A stretch of DNA of 64,000 nt from contig NW_026912169.1 of the NCBI RefSeq assembly GCF_963662255.1, positions 744,001-808,000 on the forward strand. The letters run 5' to 3'. Every line of letters begins with the position of its first letter. The first letter of the stretch is position 1. This document shows positions 1 through 9,353 of the stretch, piece after piece. The position numbers and the translations under genes are program-made. The DNA comes from Cinclus cinclus (taxonomy: Eukaryota; Chordata; Aves; Passeriformes; Cinclidae). The notes under the pieces were generated by a model, which saw only the letters and a list, made by a program, of their open reading frames with translations, had not been told where the DNA came from and did not search any database.

Positions 1-106
1 GCATAATAGATCCTTGCTTCTATTGGTCCCCGTGCTGTAACAATCCATCCCTGGCCCTTTCTATACCCCCTGGTGCCACAAGGGATCATTAGATTGTTAG
101 CCTCCA

Positions 107-326
107 TTGGGTCACAATGGTTCCTTGCTTGTCTTAACCTCTGTGGTGTCACAATGCATTCCAGGCCCTTTTAGGCCACTTGATGTCACAATGAATCATT
201 TGATTCTTGGCCTTCATGGTGTCATAATGTTTCCTTGCTTCTATAGGTCCCCATGCTGTCAGAGTTCATCCGTGGCCCTTTTGCGCCCCCTGATGTCAAA
301 AGGGATTCTTAGATTGTTAGCCTGCA
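107..326 (+). repeat. Monomer class R (exemplar; 22 copies)
   Basis: Class R has D with ataatgtttccttgctt and ctataggtcccc, and E opening gtcagagttcatccgtgg. F is usually gtcaaaaggg followed by attctt or attgtt. Length is 220. Copies lie between 107 and 49642 and none is seen in the divergent right domain. R and V share almost the same E-F but differ in D (gtttcc in R, ggttcc in V) and in B/C. The copies at 29171 and 40178 share the substitution tctagagg for tctatagg, a useful lineage marker. Confidence 0.85.
111..220 (+). repeat. First half-monomer (A-B-C), the conserved 110 bases
   Basis: These are the first three subunits of the monomer. A aligns with D (shared atggttccttgcttct), B with E (shared catccc and ccctttta) and C with F (shared gatt and agcct/ggcct), so the monomer is an ancient dimer of 110 bases. 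Across the 290 copies this half varies mainly at a few sites: cccctg or cctctg in A, ctgtggtg or ctgtgctg at the A/B join, catccc or cattcc in B, cacttgatg or cacatgatg at the B/C join, and ccatgg or ccacgg at the C/D join. It holds the atgcat (NsiI) site present in nearly every monomer. Confidence 0.88.
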
Positions 327-330
327 TTGG
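221..330 (+). repeat. Second half-monomer (D-E-F), the class-defining 110 bases
   Basis: These are the last three subunits. This half carries nearly all the diagnostic variation used to define classes P to Z. D differs in the stretch after ataa, E in the centre (tccgtggtcc, tccctggccc, ctcccagggccc or tttttatacccc) and F in its first dozen bases (gtcaaaaggg, gtcaaatggg, gtcgcaaggg, gtcacaaggg). Many monomers combine the D of one class with the E-F of another, so exchange junctions often fall inside this half. Confidence 0.85.
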
Positions 331-986
331 GTCACAATGGTTCCTTGCTTCTCTTAACCCCTGTGGTGTCACAATGCATCCCATGCCCTTTTAGGCCACT
401 TGATGTCACAATGAATCATTTGATTCTTGGCCTCCATGGTGGCATAATCGTACCAGGTTTTACTTGGGCCCCATGCTTTCACAATTCATCCCTGCACCTT
501 TTAGGCCCATTGGTGTCGCAAGGGATCATTAGATTGTTAGCCTGCATTGGGTCACAACGGTTCCTTGCTTCTCTTAACCCCTGTGCTGTCACAATGCATC
601 CCATGCCCTTTTAGGCCACTTGATCTCACAATGAATCATTTGATTCTTGGCCTCCATGGTGGCATAATAGATCCTTGCTTCTATTGGTCCCCGTGCTGTA
701 ACAATTCCTCCCAGGGCCCTTTTAGGCCCATTGGTGTCACAAGGGATCATTAGATTGTTAGCCTGCATTGGGTCACAATGGTTCCTTGCTTTTCTTAACC
801 CCTGTGGTGTCACAATGCATCCCATGCCCTTTTAGGCCACTTGATGTCACAATGAATCATTTGATTCTTGGCCTCCATGGTGGCATAATTGTACCAGGTT
901 TTACTTGGCCCCATGCTTTCACAATTCATCCCTGCCCCTTTTAGGCCCATTGGTGTCGCAAGGGATCATTAGATTGTTAGCCTGCA

Positions 987-1207
987 TTGGGTCACAATGG
1001 TTCCTTGCTTCTCTTAACCCCTGTGCTGTCACAATGCATCCCATGCCCTTTTAGGCCACATGATGTCACAATGAATTATTTGATTCTTGGCCTCCATGGT
1101 GGCATAATAGATCCTTGCTTCTATTGGTCCGCGTGCTGTAACAATTCCTCCCAGGGCCCTTTTAGGCCCATTGGTGTCACAAGGGATCATTAGATTGTTA
1201 GCCTGCA
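987..1207 (+). repeat. Monomer class P (exemplar; 28 copies, 221 bases)
   Basis: D reads atagatccttgcttctattgg followed by tccccgtgct or tccgcgtgct. E is 38 bases with aattcctcccagggccc, and this is the source of the extra base. F is gtcacaagggatcatt, and the first half often has cacatgatg and aattattt. All 28 copies are 221 bases and all lie left of 53165; the last starts at 52944. Copies at 17945, 21909, 28071, 37316 and 41278 share cattgctgtc, marking one lineage. Confidence 0.86.
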
Positions 1208-1427
1208 TTGGGTCACAATGGTTCCTTGCTTCTCTTAACCTCTGTGGTGTCACAATGCATCCCATGCCCTTTTAGGCCACTTGATGTCACAATGAATCAT
1301 TTGATTCTTGGCCTCCATGGTGTCATAATGGTTCCTTGTTTCTATTGGGCCCCATGCTGTCACAATTCATCCCTGGCCCTTTTACGCCCCCTGGTGTCAA
1401 ATGGGATCCTGGGATTATTAGCCTCCA
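1208..1427 (+). repeat. Monomer class T (exemplar; 67 copies)
   Basis: T is the commonest class and the one found throughout all domains. D reads ttccttgtttctattggg followed by ccccatgctg. E opens gtcacaattcatccctgg and has ttttacgcccc, ttttgcgcccc or ttttcgcccc. F is gtcaaatgggatcctggg, with attattagcctcc. A subgroup has cttggcccccatgg at the C/D join and often aatctttt in C (for example 12439, 16403, 24109, 34235, 38637, 42599). Four 219-base copies, at 23229, 29611, 45681 and 51845, have lost one base in D or E. Its ggatcc sites in F and in the next A make T copies visible to BamHI. Confidence 0.85.
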
Positions 1428-1648
1428 TTGGGTCACAATGGATCCTTGCTTCTCTTAACCCCTGTGCTGTCACAATGCATCCCATGCCCTTTTAGGCCAC
1501 TTGATGTCACAATGAATCATTTGATTCTTGGCCTCCACGGTGGCATAATAGATCCTTGCTTCTATTGGTCCCCGTGCTGTAACAATCCATCCCTGGCCCT
1601 TTCTATACCCCCTGGTGCCACAAGGGATCATTAGATTGTTAGCCTCCA
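1428..1648 (+). repeat. Monomer class Q (exemplar; 46 copies, 221 bases)
   Basis: Q has the same D as P but E reads aatccatccctggccc followed by tttttataccccct, 38 bases long. F opens gccacaaggg or gccaaaaggg. The C/D join is usually ccacgg rather than ccatgg. In the copies at the left edge and at 1428, 4951, 6493 and 9795, the E run is ttctatac and the next monomer has ttgtctta, so this Q-R pair moves as a unit. Forty-five copies lie left of 54266, and one stray (61527) sits in the right domain. The tttttata run resembles a TATA element but has no other promoter context. Confidence 0.86.
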
Positions 1649-2750
1649 TTGGGTCACAATGGTTCCTTGCTTGTCTTAACCTCTGTGGTGTCACAATGCA
1701 TTCCAGGCCCTTTTAGGCCACTTGATGTTACAATGAATCATTTGATTCTTGGCCTTCATGGTGTCATAATGTTTCCTTGCTTCTATAGGTCCCCATGCTG
1801 TCAGAGTTCATCCGTGGCCCTTTTGCGCCCCCTGATGTCAAAAGGGATTCTTAGATTGTTAGCCTGCATTGGGTCACAATGGTTCCTTGCTTCTCTTAAC
1901 CCCTGTGCTGTCACAATGCATCCCATGCCCTTTTAGGCCACTTGATGTCACAATGAATCATTTGATTCTTGGCCTCCATGGTGGCATAATCGTACCAGGT
2001 TTTACTTGGGCCCCATGCTTTCACAATTCATCCCTGCACCTTTTAGGCCCATTGGTGTCGCAAGGGATCATTAGATTGTTAGCCTGCATTGGGTCACAAC
2101 GGTTCCTTGCTTCTCTTAACCCCTGTGCTGTCACAATGCATCCCATGCCCTTTTAGGCCACTTGATCTCACAATGAATCATTTGATTCTTGGCCTCCATG
2201 GTGGCATAATAGATCCTTGCTTCTATTGGTCCCCGTGCTGTAACAATTCCTCCCAGGGCCCTTTTAGGCCCATTGGTGTCACAAGGGATCATTAGATTGT
2301 TAGCCTGCATTGGGTCACAATGGTTCCTTGCTTCTCTTAACCCCTGTGCTGTCACAATGCATCCCATGCCCTTTTAGGCCACTTTATGTCAAAATGAATC
2401 TTTTGATTCTTGGCCTCCATGGTGTCATAATGGTTCCTTGTTTCTATTGGGCCCCATGCTGTCACAATTCATCCCTGGCCCTTTTACGCCCCCTGGTGTC
2501 AAATGGGATCCTGGGATTATTAGCCTCCATTGGGTCACAATGGATCCTTGCTTCTCTTAACCCCTGTGCTGTCACAATGCATCCCATGCCCTTTTAGGCC
2601 ACTTGATGTCACAATGAATCATTTGATTCTTGGCCTCCACGGTGGCATAATAGATCCTTGCTTCTATTGGTCCCCGTGCTGTAACAATCCTTCCCTGGCC
2701 CTTTTTATACCCCCTGGTGCCACAAGGGATCATTAGATTGTTAGCCTGCA

Positions 2751-2969
2751 TTGGGTCACAATGGTTCCTTGCTTCTCTTAACCCCTGTGCTGTCACAATG
2801 CATTCCAAGACTTTTAGGCCACTTGGTCTTACAATGAACCATTTGATTCTTGGCCTTCATGGTGTCATAATGGTTCCTTGCTTCTATAGGTCCCCATGCT
2901 GTCAGAGTTCATCCGTGGTCCTTTTGCGCCCCCTGATGTCAAAAGGGATTGTTAGATTGTTAGCCTGCA
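2751..2969 (+). repeat. Monomer class V (exemplar; 36 copies, mostly 219 bases)
   Basis: B is shortened to 36 bases (ccaagacttttagg) and C opens ggtcttacaatgaacc. D is ataatggttccttgctt with ctataggtcccc, and E opens gtcagagttcatccg. Twenty-four copies are 219 bases and every one directly follows a 221-base monomer. The copy at 15745 is 218 bases through a further one-base loss (gttctccg) in E. In the right domain, V copies mostly have the full-length B (ccaagaccttttagg or ccaagccctttt) and are 220 bases. Copies at 18166, 22130 and 28292 switch to a T-type F. Confidence 0.85.
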
Positions 2970-3189
2970 TTGGGTCACAATGGTTCCTTGCTTCTCTTAA
3001 CCCCTGTGGTGTCACAATGCATCCCATGCCCTTTTAGGCCACTTGATGTCACAATGAATCATTTGATTCTTGGCCTCCATGGTGGCGTAATTGTACCAGG
3101 TTTTAATTGGGCCCCATGCTTTCACAATACATCCCTGCCCCTTTTAGGCCCTTTGGTGTCAAAAGGGATCATTAGATTGTTAGCCTGCA
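2970..3189 (+). repeat. Monomer class U (exemplar; 28 copies)
   Basis: U is related to S. D reads gcgtaattgtacc, then ttttaattggg in place of ttttacttggg. E opens ttcacaatacatccctgcc. F is gtcaaaagggatcatt. Length is 220. It very often follows V, giving the V-U pair used in most HORs. In the right domain the D usually reads gcataattgtacc, and C has catttcatttttgg. Copies at 3850, 5392 and 8474 share gcgtagtt in D. Those at 38197, 42159 and 45241 share atttcattctt and caatatatcc. Confidence 0.84.
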
Positions 3190-3849
3190 TTGGGTCACAA
3201 TGGTTCCTTGCTTCTCTTAACCCCTGTGCTGTCACAATGCATCCCATGCCCTTTTAGGCCACATGATGTCACAATGAATCATTTGATTCTTGGCCTCCAT
3301 GGTGTCATAATGGTTCCTTGTTTCTATTGGGCCCCATGCTGTCACAATTCATCCCTGGCCCTTTTAAGCCCCCTGGTGACAAATGGGATCCTGGGATTAT
3401 TAGCCTCCTTTGGGTCACAATGGATCCTTGCTTCTCTTAACCCCTGTGCTGTCACAATGCATCCCATGCCCTTTTAGGCCACTTGATGTCACAATGAATC
3501 ATTTGATTCTTGGCCTCCACGGTGGCATAATAGATCCTTGCTTCTATTGGTCCCCGTGCTGTAACAATCCATCCCTGGCCCTTTTTATACCCCCTGGTGC
3601 CACAAGGGATCATTAGATTGTTAGCCTCCATTGGGTCACAATGGTTCCTTGCTTCTCTTAACCTCTGTGCTGTCACAATGCATTCCAAGACTTTTAGGCC
3701 ACTTGGTCTTACAATGAACCATTTGATTCTTGGCCTACATGGTGTCATAATGGTTCCTTGCTTCTATAGGTCCCCATGCTGTCAGAGTTCATCCGTGGTC
3801 CTTTTGCGCCCCCTGATGTCAAAAGGGATTCTTAGATTGTTAGCCTGCA

Positions 3850-5391
3850 TTGGGTCACAATGGTTCCTTGCTTCTCTTAACCCCTGTGGTGTCACAATGC
3901 ATCCCATGCACTTTTAGGCCACTTGATGTCACAATGAATCATTTGATTCTTGGCCTCCATGGTGGCGTAGTTGCACCAGGTTTTAATTGGGCCCCATGCT
4001 TTCACAATACATCCCTGCCCCGTTTAGGCCCTTTGGTGTCAAAAGGGATCATTAGATTGTTAGCCTGCATTGGGTTACAATGGTTCCTTGCTTCTCTTAA
4101 CCTCTGTGGTGTCACAATGCATCCCATGCCCTTTTAGGCCACTTGATGTCACAATGAATCATTTGATTCTTGGCCTTCATGGTGTCATAATGTTTCCTTG
4201 CTTCTATAGGTCCCCATGCTGTCAGAGTTCATCCGTGGTCCTTTTGCACCCCCTGGTGTCAAAAGGGATTCTTAGATTGTTAGCCTGCATTGGGTCACAA
4301 TGGTTCCTTGCTTTTCTTAACCCCTGTGGTGTCACAATGCATCCCATGCCCTTTTAGGCCACTTGATGTCACAATGAATCATTTGATTCTTGGCCTCCAT
4401 GGTGGCGTAATTGTACCAGGTTTTACTTGGGCCCCATGCTTTCACAATTCATCCCTGCCCCTTTTAGGCCCATTGGTGTCGCAAGGGATCATTAGATTGT
4501 TAGCCTGCATTGGGTCACAATGGTTCCTTGCTTCTCTTAACCCCTGTGCTGTCACAATGCATCCCATGCCCTTTTAGGCCACATGATGTCACAATGAATT
4601 ATTTGATTCTTGGCCTCCATGGTGGCATAATAGATCCTTGCTTCTATTGGTCCGCGTGCTGTAACAATTCCTCCCAGGGCCCTTTTAGGCCCATTGGTGT
4701 CACAAGGGATCATTAGATTGTTAGCCTGCATTGGGTCACAATGGTTCCTTGCTTCTCTTAACCTCTGTGGTGTCACAATGCATCCCATGCCCTTTTAGGC
4801 CACTTGATGTCACAATGAATCATTTGATTCTTGGCCTCCATGGTGTCATAATGGTTCCTTGTTTCTATTGGGCCCCATGCTGTCACAATTCATCCCTGGC
4901 CCTTTTACGCCCCCTGGTGTCAAATGGGATCCTGGGATTATTAGCCTCCATTGGGTCACAATGGATCCTTGCTTCTCTTAACCCCTGTGCTGTCACAATG
5001 CATCCCATGCCCTTTTAGGCCACTTGATGTCACAATGAATCATTTGATTCTTGGCCTCCACGGTGGCATAATAGATCCTTGCTTCTATTGGTCCCCGTGC
5101 TGTAACAATCCATCCCTGGCCCTTTCTATACCCCCTGGTGCCACAAGGGATCATTAGATTGTTAGCCTCCATTGGGTCACAATGGTTCCTTGCTTGTCTT
5201 AACCTCTGTGGTGTCACAATGCATTCCAGGCCCTTTTAGGCCACTTGATGTCACAATGAATCATTTGATTCTTGGCCTTCATGGTGTCATAATGTTTCCT
5301 TGCTTCTATAGGTCCCCATGCTGTCAGAGTTCATCCGTGGTCCTTTTGCGCCCCCTGATGTCAAAAGGGATTCTTAGATTGTTAGCCTGCA
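3850..5391 (+). repeat. Seven-monomer HOR, copy 1 of 2 (1,542 bases)
   Basis: U-R-S-P-T-Q-R is followed immediately by a second copy. Shared rare markers are catgcacttttagg, gcgtagttgcacc and cccgtttagg in U, gggttacaatgg opening R, ttttgcacccc in R, cttttctta in S and tccgcgtgct in P. Its last R (5172) has the gtccttt and ctgatgtc of the V at 3631 rather than the gcccttt of R6714. The crossover that made the duplication therefore lies between 5301 and 5341, and the repeated segment really begins near 3759-3799. Confidence 0.92.
4290..4509 (+). repeat. Monomer class S (exemplar; 32 copies)
   Basis: D reads gtaccaggttttactt followed by gggcccc. E opens ttcacaattcatccctgcc and ends aggcccattgg. 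F usually opens gtcgcaaggg, and in a subgroup gtcacaaggg. Length is 220. The copy at 768 is one base short (cttggcccc for cttgggcccc). A subgroup with ataattttacc in D starts at 12219, 19046, 30051, 31814, 35115 and 49202. S is almost always followed by P in the left 30 kb. The last copy, at 53605, is an S/U hybrid. Confidence 0.85.
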
Positions 5392-6933
5392 TTGGGTCAC
5401 AATGGTTCCTTGCTTCTCTTAACCCCTGTGGTGTCACAATGCATCCCATGCACTTTTAGGCCACTTGATGTCACAATGAATCATTTGATTCTTGGCCTCC
5501 ATGGTGGCGTAGTTGCACCAGGTTTTAATTGGGCCCCATGCTTTCACAATACATCCCTGCCCCGTTTAGGCCCTTTGGTGTCAAAAGGGATCATTAGATT
5601 GTTAGCCTGCATTGGGTTACAATGGTTCCTTGCTTCTCTTAACCTCTGTGGTGTCACAATGCATCCCATGCCCTTTTAGGCCACTTGATGTCACAATGAA
5701 TCATTTGATTCTTGGCCTTCATGGTGTCATAATGTTTCCTTGCTTCTATAGGTCCCCATGCTGTCAGAGTTCATCCGTGGTCCTTTTGCACCCCCTGGTG
5801 TCAAAAGGGATTCTTAGATTGTTAGCCTGCATTGGGTCACAATGGTTCCTTGCTTTTCTTAACCCCTGTGGTGTCACAATGCATCCCATGCCCTTTTAGG
5901 CCACTTGATGTCACAATGAATCATTTGATTCTTGGCCTCCATGGTGGCGTAATTGTACCAGGTTTTACTTGGGCCCCATGCTTTCACAATTCATCCCTGC
6001 CCCTTTTAGGCCCATTGGTGTCGCAAGGGATCATTAGATTGTTAGCCTGCATTGGGTCACAATGGTTCCTTGCTTCTCTTAACCCCTGTGCTGTCACAAT
6101 GCATCCCATGCCCTTTTAGGCCACATGATGTCACAATGAATTATTTGATTCTTGGCCTCCATGGTGGCATAATAGATCCTTGCTTCTATTGGTCCGCGTG
6201 CTGTAACAATTCCTCCCAGGGCCCTTTTAGGCCCATTGGTGTCACAAGGGATCATTAGATTGTTAGCCTGCATTGGGTCACAATGGTTCCTTGCTTCTCT
6301 TAACCTCTGTGGTGTCACAATGCATCCCATGCCCTTTTAGGCCACTTGATGTCACAATGAATCATTTGATTCTTGGCCTCCATGGTGTCATAATGGTTCC
6401 TTGTTTCTATTGGGCCCCATGCTGTCACAATTCATCCCTGGCCCTTTTACGCCCCCTGGTGTCAAATGGGATCCTGGGATTATTAGCCTCCATTGGGTCA
6501 CAATGGATCCTTGCTTCTCTTAACCCCTGTGCTGTCACAATGCATCCCATGCCCTTTTAGGCCACTTGATGTCACAATGAATCATTTGATTCTTGGCCTC
6601 CACGGTGGCATAATAGATCCTTGCTTCTATTGGTCCCCGTGCTGTAACAATCCATCCCTGGCCCTTTCTATACCCCCTGGTGCCACAAGGGATCATTAGA
6701 TTGTTAGCCTCCATTGGGTCACAATGGTTCCTTGCTTGTCTTAACCTCTGTGGTGTCACAATGCATTCCAGGCCCTTTTAGGCCACTTGATGTCACAATG
6801 AATCATTTGATTCTTGGCCTTCATGGTGTCATAATGTTTCCTTGCTTCTATAGGTCCCCATGCTGTCAGAGTTCATCCGTGGCCCTTTTGCGCCCCCTGA
6901 TGTCAAAAGGGATTCTTAGATTGTTAGCCTGCA
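5392..6933 (+). repeat. Seven-monomer HOR, copy 2 of 2 (1,542 bases)
   Basis: This is the second copy of U-R-S-P-T-Q-R, with every rare marker of the first. It ends in an ordinary R whose E reads ccgtggccctttt, like R107, R1649 and R10016. The block is followed by W6934 rather than a third U. The near-identity marks it as a recent event compared with the monomer divergence around it. Confidence 0.92.
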
Positions 6934-9353
6934 TTGGGTCACAATGGTTCCTTGCTTCTCTTAACCCCTGTGGTGTCACAATGCATCCCATGCCCTTTTA
7001 GGCCACTTGATGTCACAATGAATTATTTGATTCTTGGCCTCCATGGTGGCATAATAGATCCTTGCTTCTATTGGTCCCCGTGCTGTAACAATTAATCCCT
7101 GGCCCTTTTAGGCCCATTGGTGTCACAAGGGATCATTACATTGTTAGCCTGTATTGGGTCACAATGGTTCCTTGCTTCTCTTAACCCCTGTGGTGTCACA
7201 ATGCATCCCATGCCCTTTTAGGCCACTTGATGTCACAATGAATCATTTGATTCTTGGCCCTCATGGTGTCATAATGGTTCCTTGTTTCTATTGGGCCCCA
7301 TGCTGTCACAATTCATCCGTGGCCCTTTTACGCCCCCTGGTGTCAAATGGGATCCTGGGATTATTAGCCTCCATTGGGTCACAATGGATCCTTGCTTCTC
7401 TTAACCTCTGTGGTGTCACAATGCATTCCAAGCACTTTTAGGCCACTTGATGTCACAATGAATCATTTGATTCTTGGCCTCCATGGTGGCATAATGTTTC
7501 CTTGCTTCTATAGGTCCCCATGCTGTCAGAGTTCATCCGTGGTCCTTTTGCGCCCCCTGGTGTCAAAAGGGATTCTTAGATTGTTAGCCTCCATTGGGTC
7601 ACAATGGTTCCTTGCTTTTCTTTACCCCTGTGGTGTCACAATGCATCCCATGCCCTTTTAGGCCACTTGATGTCACAATGAATCATTTGATTCTTGGCCT
7701 CCATGGTGGCATAATTGTACCAGGATTTACTTGGGCCCCATGCTTTCACAATTCATCCCTGCCCCTTTTAGGCCCATTGGTGTCGCAAGGGATCATTAGA
7801 TTGTTAGCCTGCATTGGGTCACAATGGTTCCTTGCTTCTCTTAACCTCTGTGGTGTCACAATGCATCCCATGCCCTTTTAGGCCACTTGATGTCACAATG
7901 AATCATTTGATTCTTGGCCTCCATGGTGTCATAATGGTTCCTTGTTTCTATTGGGCCCCATGCTTTCACAATACATTCCTGCCCCTTTTAGGCCCATTGG
8001 TGTCAAAAGGGATCATTAGATTATTAGCCTCCTTTGGGTCACAATGGATCCTTGCTTCTCTTAACCCCTGTGCTGTCACAATGCATCCCATGCCCTTTTA
8101 GGCCACTTGATGTCACAATGAATCATTTGATTCTTGGCCTCCACGGTGGCATAATAGATCCTTGCTTCTATTGGTCCCCGTGCTGTAACAATCCATCCCT
8201 GGCCCTTTTTATAACCCCTGGTGCCACAAGGGATCATTAGATTGTTAGCCTGCATTGGGTCACAATGGTTCCTTGCTTCTCTTAACCTCTGTGGTGTCAC
8301 AATGCATTCCAAGACTTTTAGGCCACTTGGTCTTACAATGAACCATTTGATTCTTGGCCTACATGGTGTCATAATGGTTCCTTGCTTCTATAGGTCCCCA
8401 TGCTGTCAGAGTTCATCCGTGGTCCTTTTGCGCCCCCTGATGTCAAAAGGGATTCTTAGATTGTTAGCCTGCATTGGGTCACAATGGTTCCTTGCTTCTC
8501 TTAACCCCTGTGGTGTCACAATGCATCCCATGCCCTTTTAGGCCACTTGATGTCACAATGAATCATTTGATTCTTGGCCTCCATGGTGGCGTAGTTACAC
8601 CAGGTTTTAATTGGGCCCCATGCTTTCACAATACATCCCTGCCCCTTTTAGGCCCATTTGTGTCAAAAGGGATCATTTTATTGTTAGCCTGCATTGGGTT
8701 ACAATGGTTCCTTGCTTCTCTTAACCTCTGTGGTGTCACAATCCATCCCATGCCCTTTTAGGCAACTTGATGTCACAATGAATCATTTGATTCTTGGCCT
8801 CCATGGTGTCATAATGGTTCCTTGTTTCTATTGGGCCCCATGCTGTCACAATTCATCCCTGGCCCTTTTACGCCCCCTGGTGTCAAATGGGATCCTGGGA
8901 TTATTACCCTCCATTGTGTCACAATGGATCCTTGCTTCTCTTAACCTCTGTGGTGTCACAATGCATTCCAAGCCCTTTTAGGCCACTTGATGTCACAATG
9001 AATCATTTGATTCTTGGCCTTCATGGTGTCATAATGTTTCCTTGCTTCTATAGGTCCCCATGCTGTCAGAGTTCATCCGTGGTCCTTTTGCACCCCCTGG
9101 TGTCAAAAGGGATTCTTAGATTGTTAGCCTGCATTGGGTCACAATGGTTCCTTGCTTTTCTTAACCCCTGTGGTGTCACAATGCATCCCATGCCCTTTTA
9201 GGCCACTTGATGTCACAATGAATCATTTGATTCTTGGCCTCCATGGTGGCATAATTGTACCAGGATTTACTTGGGCCCCATGCTTTCACAATTCATCCCT
9301 GCCCCTTTTAGGCCCATTGGTGTCGCAAGGGATCATTAACTTGTTAGCCTGCA

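Larger units (their letters stand above)
111..330 (+). repeat. Reference monomer split into six 36-37-base subunits
   Basis: This monomer shows the inner periodicity. Subunits start at each gtc of gtcacaatg or its variant: A 111-147, B 148-184, C 185-220, D 221-257, E 258-294, F 295-330, with lengths 37, 37, 36, 37, 37, 36. A to C all open with gtcacaatg. D opens with gtcataatg, E with gtcagagtt and F with gtcaaaagg. Most subunits have a pyrimidine-rich middle (cttctctta, ccctttta) and then a g/c-rich tail such as ggccact or ggcctcc. The shared start and length indicate that a 37-base ancestor was tripled and then doubled. Some 1,740 subunits lie in the window. Confidence 0.93.
1..767 (+). 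repeat. Copy of 1543-2309 at 1,542-base offset
   Basis: The end of a Q, then R, S and P, match 1543-2309 base for base apart from a few single changes, such as gatgtcaca against gatgttaca at 1729 and ctgtggtg against ctgtgctg near 1905. Shared rare markers are ttctatac in E of Q, ttgtctta in A of R, the ctgcacctttt of S, the cacaacgg opening of P and cttgatctcac in P. After this the two copies part: S768 follows here and T2310 follows there. The offset equals seven monomers. Confidence 0.88.
987..3189 (+). repeat. Ten-monomer block repeated at 9354-11556
   Basis: The order P-T-Q-R-S-P-T-Q-V-U recurs 8,367 bases later (38 monomers) with the same length pattern. Shared rare markers include tccgcgtgct in the first P, ttctatac and ttgtctta around Q-R, ataatcgtacc in S, cacaacgg opening the second P, and gtcaaaatgaatctttt in T. 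The middle is mosaic: the second P here has cttgatctcac, but the distant copy has cacatgatgtcac. Gene conversion or separate shuffling after the duplication would explain that. Confidence 0.83.

Noticed and set aside
111..330. Telomere-like ttagg inside ccttttaggcc
   Set aside because: It occurs once or twice per monomer and never in tandem, so it is not telomeric sequence.
1561..1595. Weak CENP-B-box resemblance around cccgtgctgtaacaa on the reverse strand
   Set aside because: It lacks the central invariant base and the terminal cgaa, so several essential positions fail. It is present only through the P, Q and W versions of D-E.
2700..2715. TATA-like tttttata in class Q
   Set aside because: It is a one-base expansion of the ordinary ccctttta run, with no initiator, no downstream transcript signature and no gene to drive.
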